From NCBI GenBank assembly GCA_027627225.1, contig CM051027.1:87218451-87282450 (forward strand): a stretch of 64,000 bases of DNA, written 5' to 3'. The translations under genes and the position numbers were made by a program. This DNA is from Congeria kusceri. Lineage: Eukaryota > Mollusca > Bivalvia > Myida > Dreissenidae. Under the pieces are notes generated by a model, which was given only the letters and a program-made list of their open reading frames with translations, was not told the origin of the DNA and searched no databases. Below, in pieces: positions 35,571 to 47,504 of the stretch. The first letter of the stretch is position 1; each line of letters begins with the position of its first letter.

Positions 35571-38500
35571 ATGCCTGGCCGAACGGCAAAGAAACGTCCT
35601 TCGTCGAGCAAAGCCGAAACATCAGGTGACCAGAGCAGCCCCAAAAAGATTAAAGAAGCAAAGGTCGATGGAAAATTCAAAATTTCCATTGAACACTGGT
35701 AATAGTGTAGCCAAAGAAACTTCAGCGAACATTTTATATAGTACTGACTAGACCTGTTCGCTGAAGCCAACCCCGTATCAAAAGTAAACCAGAGTCGTAA
35801 CATATTTATGTCACGCTATCAATCCATAAATTTGCTATTTCGGGAGGAAATCATTACATATGTCGTGGAGTAACCAGTTCTCGACACAATAACATTCAAT
35901 GTTTTCTATAAATGCAATAGTACACAAAACTAAGTAATCGCATGATTATGTGTGATTTTACTTACCTTAATTCTAAGTACGTTGCTCATTTTTCAGGAAG
36001 TGGTGTTTCCTAATGTCAAAATACGTCATAGCCTCACGCGCAACTGGAAACTACGTAATAGCTCGAGAATAGGTTTAGCTCAAGAACTGGTTATTCCACG
36101 ATACAAGCAAGTCAATATAACCTTTTGACTTGTGGCGTGTTTTGAGAATAGAAATTGTCAAATGCATCGAATAATACCTGAAAATAACTCTGATTAGCAC
36201 ACAGTGTACAATTACACCACCATTGTTGTTTTATCACGTGACTACCAGTCTTCACGAAAAAGTTTCTAAAGCAGTGGACCGTCGGTCGTCCAAACCAGCT
36301 AAATCAACTGGACCGTACAACAATTTAGTGGACCACAATTTGTTTGTAGATTTTCATTCACTCTTACGTATATATATGAATGATTTAAAAAAAATAAAAA
36401 TTAAAGCGATTATGGTTTTCAGACTTTTATTCTAACATGAACCGTGTATTCATTGCATTCACTCTCAATAAAAATAGGGCGAAATATTAAAACAACATCG
36501 CCAGTTAAATCAAATACCAGATGTATATTTCGTTTTCGCCTATTTGAGTTCAGTACTGGTCCAAATGGCCAAGCTGGTATCTGGACCAAAATTTACTCTA
36601 ATGCGTAGATCACATGGAAACTGCTCCGCTCGCTAGGATTGCAGAAAATGGACTGCCTACTCATAAAGAGTTTGGGTCCCAGTAATTGTTACCAAAGCAC
36701 CCCTCCCCACCCACTCCTTTAACAATAAATGCTTTGTGCCCAAAAATTATTTTAAAAAAATTGATTGTTGAGTAATAAAACATTTTTACTTTCACTGACT
36801 TAACTTTTGCTAACTTTCATGAAAATATGGCAGCATCAGTGTATAGTTATACTTTTTAACAGCTCGTTTATTAGAAAACACACGTAGTCGTAGCAATATT
36901 TTTTTTTTAAACAAATGAAAATGTACCTTTGACATTACACAAAAAAATTCTGTGCGATCGGCAAACGCAATTTGTCAACATCCCATTTCGTATTTTAAGT
37001 AAACATTTTGCAAACAATAATATACTGACTTCTTTTAGTATATAGTATTTTATTTATTATGTGGGTGTTACAAACACGCAGCTAACGACATGCATACTCA
37101 CGAAAATGTGTTACAAATTACTTCACTAACCAACAATGAGGGCGTGATAAACATTCTATCGACTACGCTCATATACATATTGGAAATTTAATGCGTTCTC
37201 ATCGGCTGACTGGGTGACTGTAGTAAATCTAGCTCCTCCTGCTTACAGATTTTATCGATAATTGACACGCCGATGCAAAAGGAGAGTGCGTTTATTGTCG
37301 AGTAGGCGTTCTTTGTTTTAGAAAAACATGCGTACGCAAGCAGAAATGGTTGCGAATCTGACACTGAATTTCAGGGCGTCTTTCGTAAAACTATGCATCC
37401 AAATAAGCCGATTTTCGCTTTACTGAGAATTATTGAATAAACATTTTTAGGGATTTCTGGTATCCAAATTATCAAGGAAAATATTCGTTGCTGGACCGCC
37501 AGTCCAGTTTACTCGCAACTTTTGCTGGACTGAGCGAAAATTTGGTGGACTCGGTCCACGGTCAACCGCTTAACGTCGAAGACTGGACTACGAGATTTTC
37601 ATTTGGATATTTTCGGATCGACCTTGACCTTTTCACGTGCTCAAATTGTAAACATGGTTTTTGTATTCCGTAATGCATTATATCTGTACAATTACTCATG
37701 TCTGATCAGCAAACATATTGTATTAATATTGATGTAAGTGATGTTTAATCTAATATTCTTCTACTAGGTATTAAAATTATAGTGTGTTCACAAAACAATC
37801 ACCAGTGAAGTACAAATCCATAAAATGTCAGTTTCGTTTCAGGCTGTGTTTGACAACAGTCACAGCACGTGTTCTGTTACTAAAAATAGATAAAGTTACA
37901 TGACTGTGACATCCCGCGAGATTCTCATTTGACGAATGTCTTCCATTTGACTGATTTCCTCCCCATTTTAGTTACGAAACGATAATTTAGAAGTGTTTTA
38001 GACCTTATTTTGTCATAAGTATGCTAACTAGATGTAAAAATTACCCATCTGTCTAATAATGCTGCCTATTTGGTTCAGTAGTGAATGTAAAAGCTGTTTT
38101 GGGCAGGTTTTTTGGTGACTGTTGATAAACTCAAATTCGTGAGAATTGCTGGTAGACTTTACTATGGGGGTTGCTCCATAACTTTAATGTCGCGCAGTCA
38201 AAAAAAAACAAAACGACATTTTAAGTTATGGAAGCCAGAACTAGTAATAGTGCTAGATACTTCATTTGAATTTTAATACTAAATACATGTCCATCCTGTA
38301 CATTGTTATTTATGGTCATTATACATTCCGTTTCCTCATGCATCTTAATCACAGGCTGGGGCCTAGCCAGGCTTGTAAAATGTATACGCACACGAGGACA
38401 TTCATCATGGGAGAGGGTGTGAGAGGGGTATGTCTCTCCCGCTCATGGGGATTGGGGGGTGGGCACACCTTCGGTCCTTCCAACATGAAACGGCGGTGTC

Positions 38501-41500
38501 GAAGGCTTTTTTAATTTATCGGCTTCAGATGGGTTTGATTTGGAAGGTGAACAATTAATACTTTCCAAAATAGGATGATGTTTGGAAAATGGACAATTAA
38601 TACTTTCCAAAATAGGATGCTGAGAGCTTGATATATATGCGCTCAGAATAGACGTCTGCCCCTGTAGTGATGGTTTGAAATGCATTTTCATGTGTTTCGT
38701 TTCTTTAGGTTCATGCAGTAGCTTACAAAAAACTGCATATTAAATACTGAAACCTCTGTGTTTATGAGATTAATTTAGATTTAATTTCAATGCTTGGCAT
38801 CAAAGAAACTTCAATAGTGGTGCAAAATATTCCAATAGTCGTTTATGGGTAGATTGTTCTACACAGCAAAATATTTCAGCTAAACAGATGCGAGATATTT
38901 CTAGACTACGCAGGTACAGATATTTTCAGTATGTGAAAGAGCATAAATTACTACCATGAACTAGAAATCTGGGCTCAGATACTGATAGTGGTCCAGACCA
39001 ATTGCTCGTAGATGCAACTTTAATCTCATAATTATATTACTGATGACGTCAAACGAACTATTTCGTTTTGTCTCCTATCATAACAATAAAATCAGGTCAT
39101 TTCTGTTCCCACTTTTTAAGCAAATTTTATTTTTTATCCTCCGCATTTTTGTATTACGCACGTGCGTATAGGTGCTACGCCCTTGATCACAAGTTTGTCA
39201 TATCATGCCTTAGAGAAAAACACATTACTTTTACTTAGCCTATGTCCGGGCCGGGCGAGCTCAGTTGATAGAGCGATGGACTGTCAATTCAGGAATCGCA
39301 AGTTTGAACCCCAGCCGGGCGACATAACTTGTGTGGGGATTGATCATGAACTTATTTCTACAGCCATTCTCCCCATACCTCTGATTCAAGTAGGGCAGTT
39401 ATGAGTTACTGGCACAAGTATGTGTAGTGTTTTATCTAGACCTAATCAGCGTGGCGCCGGGCCACGCCCTTTATTGATCCACAACCCTGCCCTTTTCAAA
39501 GGCAATTAGCGCCTCATGCCCTCTTCTCTATCGGCTGTAACGAGGGCCCTTTGTGATGGCATGTTATTGTAAACTAATCTGTGACCAACTGATAAGATCA
39601 GCAGTAGGGGCATTCAGATTACGAGCTTTTGTCCAGATACAATAAATACATGCTGATTTTGTTTTTAAAATGAGCTTAAATTGTCTGCTTTTAACGGCTC
39701 GTTTTCACTGGCAATTTCTTACATGTTTTTGTTTCGTGAATTTTTATGATAAACCTGATAACAAAGGGCAGAATGCATATAAATGTAGACTCAATGTATT
39801 TATTCATAAACTATGAAAAAATACATGTGTATACAATATTTCTTCCAATCATAACCAAAAATCCCTGAAAAAAATGAATTGCAGCACTAGCTATAATTTT
39901 GGACAAAGATATTCGGATAAATCATTTCAATCCGAATTCCAATGTTTGTTTTCTTAATGTTCAGTCTTGACTTTTTGCTTTTCATCATTAATCCAAATAG
40001 TAGTAGTAAGGTCATCATCAACAGCGTAACTAGTATAAACCATAATGATGAAAATAAAAATATTTCCTACAATAAAAAAGATGAAAACAAAAAAATTATA
40101 CCAGAGTAATAGTAGTAGCAAGGTCATCATCAACAGTATAATTTGTATAAACCATAATGATGAAAATAAAAATATTTCCTACAATAAAAAAGATGAAAAC
40201 ATAAAAATTATACCAGAGTAAAAGGATTTTACCATTAATAAACATGATTTTTACTTGCCCATAAACGGTTTTAGTTTAAAAGTTTTCTTGTTTGATTGCC
40301 CATTGGAAATACTTATGAATAATAAATAAATATTTTTTCTGATCTTGCCGAATAATATAACTTTATAATAAGAATAAGTTATAATATTGGAAAATTAAAA
40401 TGTGTAATTAAATTGACCTAATAATAATCAAATATATAAAAGGAATCAGTCAGTAATGCTTCAAGAAAAAACTATTTAAATCTTATGTCCGAGCTAGGTT
40501 AAAGTTTTTTGGTAAGCTAGTTTCTGAGGAATGGCTTGAGGGATTTCATTCAAACTTTAAACATTAATTTTATTCCCCACATTAAAAAGGAACCTATAGG
40601 CTAAGTTTGGTAACTCTAGTGTAAATTTGTTAAAATAATGGGCCTTTTTACACTTAAAAAATGTACATATATATATAAGCTATATGGACATGTTAAGTTT
40701 TTCGGTAAACTGGTTTCTCAGGAATGGCGTCAGGGATTTCATTCAGACTTAGAACACTTATTCACTATTAAAATGAACGCATAGACCAATTTTGATAAGT
40801 CTAGTTTGAAATTTGTTAAAATTATGGGCCTTTTTACACTTAGAAATTTTACAGATAAGCTATATGGACAGGGTCAAGTTTTTCGGTAAGCTAGTTTATG
40901 AACTTCTCGTTTCTCTCTTACTTGAGAACGGATTAAGCTATTGTAATGAAACTTTAAACATAGATACCTTATAGCAAGACCTCGCTTGGGATTGCATTAG
41001 GGGTGGGGGTTCAAGGTCACTGTTACTAAAAATAGAAAAATGGTTTCAGCTCAATAACTTGAGGACTTTTTGAGATATTTTAATAAAACTTAATACATCA
41101 AGACCTCACTTGGGATTGCATTAGGGGTGGGTGGGGTCAAGGTCACTGTTACTCAAAATAGAAAAACGTTTTTTCTCAATAACTTGAGAATGCATTGAGA
41201 TATTTTAATGAAACCTCTCTTGGGATTGCATATAGGGACAAGGTCAAGGTCACTGTAGAAAAGCGGTTTTTGCTCAATAACTTGAGAATGCATTGAGATA
41301 TTTTGAAGAAATTGTATACATAGATACCTTATATCACGACCTTGCTTTGGATTGCATATGGGGTTGGTGGGGTCAAGGTCACTGTTACTAAAAATAGAAA
41401 AATGGTTTCCACTCAATAACTTGAGAACGCATTGAGATATTTTAATGAAACTTAATACATAGATACCTTATATTGAGACCTTGCTTGGGATTGCAGATGG

Positions 41501-44427
41501 GGTGGGTGGGGTCAAGGTCACTTTTACTAAAAATAGAAAAACGTTTTCTGCTCAATAACTTGAGAACGCATTGAGATATTTTAATGAAACTTAATACATA
41601 CATACCTTAGATCAAGACCTCTCATATGATTGCATATAGGGACAACGTCACTGTTACTTAAGTAGAAAAACGGTTTCTGCTCAAAAACTTGAGAATTCAT
41701 TGAGATATTTTAACGAATCTTTATACATAGATACCTTATATCACATCCTTGCTTGTGATTGCATATGGGGTGGGTGGGGTCAAGGTCACTGTTACTAAAA
41801 ATAGTAAAAAGGTTTCTGCTCAATAACTCGAGAACGCATTGAGATGTTTTAATGAAACTTAATACATAGATACCTTATATCGAGATCTCGCTTGGGATTG
41901 CATATGGGGTGGGTGGAGTTTAGGTCAAGGTCACTTTTACTAAAACAAAGAAAAACGGTTTCCACTCAATAACTTGATAATGCATTTAGATATTTTAATG
42001 AAACTTAATAGATAACTTATATCGAGACCTCGCTTGGGATTGCATATAGGGTGGGTGGGGTCAAGGTCGAGTCATCGTTACTAAAAATAAAAAATGGTTT
42101 CCGCTTAAAATCTTGAGAACACATTGAGATATTTTAACGAAACTTCATACATTGATATCTTATATCTAGACCTCTCTTGGTATTGCATATGGGAAGGGTG
42201 GGGTCAAGATCACCGTTGCTAAAAGCAGACAAACATTTTATGCTCAATTGCTTAAGAAGGCATTGAGATTTTGATGAAACTTAATAAATAGATACCTTAT
42301 ATAGAGGCCTCGCTTGGGATTGCATATGGGGTTGGTGGGGTCAAGGTCAAGTTCACCATTACTAAAAATTATTTTGATATGCTGACTATTGCATTTCGTT
42401 CGAAAAATTTGGTTTTCATGGAATTTCCATATTTCTTGTTTTAGAAAAAAAAGCCAGTAACTCTGACAAGCACAAGAAAAGTCGAGCGCGCTGTTCTCCA
42501 ACAACTCTTGTTAACAGTGTCACCGCACCAAAATGCCCCTTTCCCAAATAAAGCGTCATGCCCCTCTGCCCTTCTTGATTAAACACTTTATGTGCACTTA
42601 GTACTGGTAAACCACATACATCGGCTAAGCTTGCCCAGGAAAAGTGTGAGTAGGTTAACTGACCGCCACAATATGATTGAAATACTGTTAAAAACTCGAA
42701 AAAATACAAACAAAAAGTGTTTTGTTAGTAGTACATAATAACTACATGTGTTTATGAATAATACTTTCGTTTACAATTTTGTGATGTCACAGGCAGAATC
42801 ATGATCACAAAAACCCGTTTAGGTGAAGAAACACAGAAAACCTGCAGGGAATGGAACCTGGGCCTACGGCATATGAGTCGGACACAGTCACACTAACCAT
42901 CATGTCATAAGAGCTAGCCCAACAGCAAGGCTGTTGGAAATGCCTTATAGGACAATCAATACTCTCTTCCCCCCCCCTTTAATTTTTGAGCACCCAGATT
43001 CAAGGCACATCTGTGCCACATCAACATGGCCCTGAAACTTTAATTCAGAACTGAACACACCCAGTACCGTTTATTTCGGACACAATTTAGGTGCAAAAAA
43101 AAGAGCACTTGTGGGGGATGGAGCTAGCCCAACAAAAAGGCTTTTGGAAGTGCCTTCCAGGAAATCACTACAACTTTATATTTATTGAAATCAATAGCAT
43201 GTCCACAAAAGTTGAACAATGACTGATAAGTGACCATTTATTATTTACCTCAGTCCTGAACACCATAACGTTACTGGCCAAGTGATATTTTGTTATAGTT
43301 GGACAAAAATAACAGCTACTTTTCAAAATATGACACCAGACAAATCTCAGAGCTCTTGCTTTGGATAAGGGGACTTTGGCCAGGGAAAATCCACCAGTTT
43401 TTTCTTCAGTTGCAGGGAATTGCAACATTTTATGAAAATTAACTTCTACATGTAGATATTTTCAATATCAGTGTGATTATCATAAATAAATACAAAGCTT
43501 GTGATCAGCTGTGGAATATTAACACAAAGAAAACACTACTCAAAATATACACAATTTTCAACAGTATAGTACAAATGTAGATGAATTGTTAACTGAAATG
43601 GGGTTGGGATGGAAAATTATGGCATGCTATTATAGAATGGGATGGGGCCTATATTCAGCCCCAGAAATGATAAAATGAGAGTCCTGAAAATCTCTGAACA
43701 GGAGGACCAGTATTCTGGATGATGTTCTGGACCACATGAACTATTATCCGCAGTGTCCAAAGCTTCGGTGGAAAATAGTTGTGTATGGTAGAATAGACTG
43801 GTACATTGTGTGTCATGATCAACTTCACATCAGATGGGTATTCTAAACGCTTATTTTGAATATTTCTGTTCCAATAGTGAATTCAAAATATTTATTACCT
43901 GTATTTCCTTTATTTTTACAGCAAATCCTGACAAGTGTTCAAGCGCAAGGCCTCGGCTCTGGTTGAGGCTTTGCGCGAGGAGTTTGGGGAGTTTGAGGTC
44001 GAGTATAATCCCTCAGCCCCCAGAAAGGGCAGCTTCGAGGTGGTCCTGCAACAGTCTGGAAAGGATGGTATGATGTTTTGAAAAATCTGTCACACTTGCA
44101 AGGAGAAAATAAGTTATTAATTAGTAGTTGGTCAAGCAAGCCCAACACTTACATTATTACTGGAGAGCAAGAAAATGTTATAGGCACGCCTTCATTATAC
44201 ATATTTCGAACAATGAAATAATGTTAAAAAAAACTTGTACTAGTCTTGCACCAGTTGAAAATGAAACAATTTTACTGGGAATGCAGTACTTTTAGAACTA
44301 TAATATTTAAATATTATTTTATTCAGATGTAACTATTTGGACTGGCTTGAAAAAAGGTCCACCTAGGAAGCTGAAGTTCCCAGAGGTTGAGGAAGTTGTC
44401 AAGGAGATGAAACAAGCTGGCTTGTAA
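35571..44427 (+). CDS. SELENOH: Selenoprotein H
   Basis: Exons: 35571-35698, 43922-44067 and 44327-44427; 124 residues counting selenocysteine. Exon 1 gives a Lys-rich N-terminus (MPGRTAKKRP, SPKKIKEAK), as expected for this nuclear/nucleolar protein, then FKISIEHC. The Cys codon is split TG|C across intron 1, and exon 2 continues KS-TGA-QVFKRKA, so the redox motif is C43-K-S-U46. Then come EYNPSAPRKGSFEVVL and, in exon 3, TIWTGLKKGPPRKLKFPE and VVKEMKQAGL, the hallmarks of SELENOH in the thioredoxin-like Rdx family. The role known for the family is redox regulation and glutathione-peroxidase-like activity in the nucleus. Intron 1 is 8.2 kb and full of repeats. Reading into intron 1 would give Trp then stop. 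A SECIS candidate lies in the 3' UTR. Confidence 0.94.
35860..36104. mobile_element. MITE in SELENOH intron 1
   Basis: Inverse ends TGTCGTGGAGTAACCAGTTC and GAACTGGTTATTCCACGATA (about 22 bases, two or three mismatches) enclose about 200 non-coding bases. A further perfect 12-base inverted pair (CTTCAGCGAACA / TGTTCGCTGAAG) lies just to its left, within 35719-35767. Confidence 0.65.
36105..39240. other. SELENOH intron 1, low-repeat part
   Basis: No exon was recognised. A roughly 43-base duplicated phrase (ACAATTAATACTTTCCAAAA) occurs at about 38549 and 38592. There is a G-rich stretch near 38400-38465. Other open frames here are short and without family features. Confidence 0.4.
39248..39325 (+). 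repeat. tRNA-Asp-like sequence, probably a pseudogene or SINE head
   Basis: The acceptor (GCCGGGC), D-stem (GCTC/GAGC) and anticodon loop CTGTCAA (anticodon GTC) are readable, but the T-arm pairs poorly around TTTGAACC and one acceptor pair is a mismatch. It lies inside SELENOH intron 1. Confidence 0.5.
40001..40224. repeat. 112-bp tandem duplication
   Basis: Two copies starting TAGTAGTAAGGTCATCATCA (40001; T to C change in the copy at 40113) share ATGATGAAAATAAAAATATT and AATTATACCAGAGTAA with few differences. Intronic. Confidence 0.85.
40480..42515 (-). repeat. Tandem-unit repeat element in SELENOH intron 1
   Basis: About ten to twelve units of roughly 105-145 bases share CAATAACTTGAGAACGCATT, GAGATATTTTAATGAAACTT, TTGGGATTGCATATGGGG and GGGTCAAGGTCACTGTTACT. 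A different, longer unit (TTTTTCGGTAAGCTAGTTTC) occupies about 40500-40900. The right edge (GCGCGCTGTTCTCCAACAAC then TCTTGTTA) is the inverse of the left edge of the repeat at 48297, which sets the orientation as minus. Confidence 0.82.
42516..43921. other. SELENOH intron 1, right part
   Basis: Contains a tRNA-like SINE head on the minus strand at about 42847-42915 (ATGGTTAGTGTGA as box A, GGTTCCATTCC as box B). The rest is unrecognised. The intron ends in TTTATTTTTACAG. Confidence 0.5.
43929..43931 (+). other. SELENOH: In-frame TGA read as selenocysteine (U46 of SELENOH)
   Basis: The TGA lies three codons after the split Cys codon, at the position of the known CxxU motif. Family-like sequence resumes directly after it and stays open for 78 codons across a phase-consistent splice. 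A normal gene predictor would treat it as a stop or start the gene too late. Confidence 0.92.
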
Positions 44428-44749
44428 TCAGACTGCAGCAGTGAGGTGACTGTTTTGAAATAATATGAAACAGGAAACAGGCAAAACTCTGCACATGGAC
44501 AATCGAAAAACTTACATTGCCATTTTTTTGGACATTACTAGAATCAAAATATATTGCATGACTATAGATTGCATCTTCTTTATCTGCAGTTGAATATGTT
44601 TTAATCAATTGGTGTTGACATAAATAAAGATTTCTGTCTTTAAATTGCAATAAATTGTTACTATGTCACTTACTTTCAGTTAACTAAACGATTACATTCT
44701 GGTTGTGTTTATGGTGCCTGTTTCCCTGCAGGTTGTGCTGGTGGTTGAC

Positions 44750-44842
44750 AGTTTCTACATAGCCCAGTACCATGAAGCCGACAGTCCAAGGGATGATAAC
44801 TCCAGGCTGCCAGCTGATGTTCCTGACTAGACTGTAGTTTAC
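44750..44842 (+). promoter_or_regulatory. SELENOH: Candidate SECIS element of SELENOH
   Basis: The SECIS core is present in order: ATGA (44772-44775), a 12-base arm, AA (44788-44789) in the apical region, a short GGA/TCC ministem (form 2 type), and a return arm ending in TGAT (GA at 44816-44817). The arms AGCCGACAG and CTGCCAGCT pair at seven of nine positions. The outer flanks CTACA and TGTAG can form the lower helix. It lies about 345 bases after the stop codon. A GTGACT donor near 44443 and a TTTCCCTGCAG acceptor ending at 44731 suggest a 3' UTR intron that would bring it closer. Folding was done by eye. Confidence 0.72.
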
Positions 44843-45512
44843 ATCTTGACCTCCAAAACAACACATTGCTATATGTCATGTTATGGTCTTTTTTGTTATT
44901 CAAGTAAAGTGACAGTCGGTTATGTTCACTAATACTTATTACTTTGTGGACTAGTTACTTTGTGGTGCTAATGATAGTAAATTTTCATTGTGTTACATGT
45001 ACTTTCTTCTAGATTTGTCTTGTGAGGCACAACGTGCTGAGCCTGTGCAAACGTCTGTATGATTAAAACATCTTTCTTACCCAATAGCATGTTATCCATT
45101 TTAAGGTATACTTACAACAAGTATTATAATAATCCAGTATTTTTGTGCGTGTATCATCATTGGTAACCATTTGTTGTATTTAACAAGTGTACTTACTTCT
45201 TCATTAAAATGTTTTGTCAGTATCCATAGTTTATTTTTCGATCCTATGTTGTCAATGTCCTTGTGTTCAGTGAAATATTTGAGGGATATCAGGTTGAAGT
45301 TTCATGCTAAATGTGATGCATAACCAATTAATGAATGTACAAGATTTGATTGACAGCAATTTTAAAGACTGAGCTGGTGTCTTACAAAAATGAGTTTGAA
45401 TTAAGATTCTTCAGCTACTGCACAATGCTTCACTGAGTATGCACGTATATGTAGTCCCATTTGATTATGAGGACACCTCAAATTAAATCTGTCCAATTCG
45501 CCAGCATACTAA
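44843..45512. other. SELENOH 3' flank
   Basis: Probably the end of the 3' UTR followed by intergenic DNA. No canonical AATAAA was placed with confidence after the SECIS; ATTAAA occurs near 45204. No gene was seen. Confidence 0.4.
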
Positions 45513-47352
45513 AGGGACAATGTCAATGTAAAGGGCTTCAAAAGGGCAAACTGCGTTAAACAGCATACTAAAGGGACAATGTCAATGTAAAGGGCTTCAA
45601 AAGGGCAATCTGCGGTAACAAAAATCGGAACATTAAATATTAATATTGGCACATATAATAAAGGTTAAAATAATGTACATTAAATGGCAAAAAGAGTTTA
45701 TGCATTCAGAGAAAAATAATATAATTTAGGTTGTGTTTGTTTGGCTCTTTTCTTGTTTACACTTCTAGGTCAGATTTATGGGTATCTTGTATAACCATAG
45801 TATGCTCATTGATTTTCACAAGTCAGCGCAGTTGGTTACGGTGCTGTCTATATGCTGTCATTTGTTCTAATGACTCGGAGCTCATGGTAAGCTTTTGTGA
45901 TCGCCCTTTGTCCATCGTGCGTGGGTGCGTCAACTATTCATTCAAACAACATCTCCTAAACCACTTGGCAGATTTTCACCAAACTTCACAGGAATGATCA
46001 TTAGGTGACCCTCTTTCAAAGTTGTTCAAATCGTTTCAATCCGCTGCATATGTAGGTCACCAGAGCTAAAAATATATTTAAAAAGTGTAAACTTGAAAAA
46101 TCTCTGAAACTGCACAGCCCAGAGGTTTCATATTTGGTATGTAACATCCTATAGTGGTCCTCTACAAAGATTGTTCAAACTATGCCAATGGGGTCAAAAC
46201 GTGCCACGCCCCGGGCGTTACATGGTTTATATAGAATGAATCCGCAAGGCTCAGAGGTTTCATATTTGGTCTGTAACATCCTTAAGTGGTCCTTTACACA
46301 TTTTGTTTTAATTATTCCCCTGGGATCAAAACGGGCTACGTCCCGGGTGTCACATGGTTTTTATAGAATAGATAGCAAAATGACTTAAAAAATCTCCTCT
46401 AAAACCACAAGGCCCAGAGGTTTCATATTTGGTATATAACATCCTATAGTGGTCCTCTTCAAAGATTGTTCAAATTATGCCCCTGGGGTCAAAACTGGCC
46501 ACGCCCCGGGGGTCGCATGGTTGATATAAACTTAAATAGCAAAATGTCTTTAAAAATCTTCTCTGAAACCGCAAGGCCCAGAGGTTTCATATTGGGTATG
46601 TAACATCATATAGTGGTCCTCTACAAATATTGTTCAAATGATGCCCCTGGGGTCAAAACTGACCACACCCCAGGGGTCACATGGTTTATATAGACTTAAA
46701 TAGCAAAATAACTTTAAAATTCTTCTCCACTGAAACCGCACGGCCTGGAGGTTTCATATTTGGTATGTAACATCTGTATAGTGGTCCTTGATAAATATTG
46801 TTCAAATTATGCCCGTGGGGGCAAATCTGGTCACGCTCCGGGAGTCACATTTTTTATATAAACTTAAATAGCAAAATGACTTTACAAATCTTCCCCTCTG
46901 AAACGACAGGCCCACAGCTTTCGTATATTTGGTACGTAACATTGCATAGTGGTCCTCTTCAAAGATTATTCAAATTATGCCCCTGGGGTCAAATCTGGTG
47001 GCACCCCGAGGGGTCACATGTTTTATGTAGACTTGAATAGCAAAGTTACTTTAAAAATCTTTACCTGAAACCGTAAGGCCCAGAGGTTTGTTAAAGATTG
47101 TTCATATGCCCCTGGGATAAAAATAAGCCACGCCTCGGGGATGCAAATTCCGATTGGGTATCAAGGTCTCAGGTGAGCGTCGTAGGGCCCTCAGGGCCCA
47201 CTTGTTTCACGTATTTTTCTGTATGGGTTTTTTATGAAAATAATCATAATGTAGCAATTTATTCCTAAGTTATTTATTGTGTATGCCTTTGTATTGCTCA
47301 TTTCTTGAACATTGAAATTGCTAAAGGAGACTTTTTCGTTGATATAGTCCCT
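45513..47352 (+). mobile_element. TTAA-flanked inverted-repeat element (copy 3), split by a nested repeat
   Basis: The left tip AGGGACAATGTCAATG is present twice because the first 59 bases are tandemly duplicated (45513 and 45572). The right tip ends at 47352 (GATATAGTCCCT), followed by TTAA (47353-47356). The interior up to the tRNA-like box A (GCGCAGTTGGTTACGG, about 45825) matches the copy at 10868, and the right part (47207-47352) matches its right part. Between them the repeat at 45880-47206 has inserted, cutting the tRNA-like module. Confidence 0.75.
45880..47206 (-). repeat. Hairpin-ended modular repeat, 164-bp core, nested in the TTAA element
   Basis: The minus-strand start is AACAAGTGGGCCC (47206), with the palindromic GGGCCCTGAGGGCCC. 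It continues with about six units of roughly 164 bases (CAGAGGTTTCATATTTGGTA, GTGGTCCTCTACAAAGATTG, CCCCTGGGGTCAAAAC on the plus strand). It ends with text inverse to 56530-56740, but the last hairpin is missing. The unit is the same as in the repeat at 53610-56770. Confidence 0.85.
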
Positions 47353-47504
47353 TTAAGACAATCAGTGGTGAACCTTTCATAAAATACATAGCCAAATATT
47401 TATATGGGTATGCACATGGTGTTTGAAGAAATAATAATGATTATTGATAACATACAAATATTTAGAAGTAACGAATTAAAACCAATCAAGGCTTGTCATA
47501 GGAT

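Noticed and set aside
39248..39325. Functional tRNA-Asp gene
   Set aside because: The anticodon GTC is readable but the T-arm is poorly paired, so a pseudogene or SINE head is more likely.
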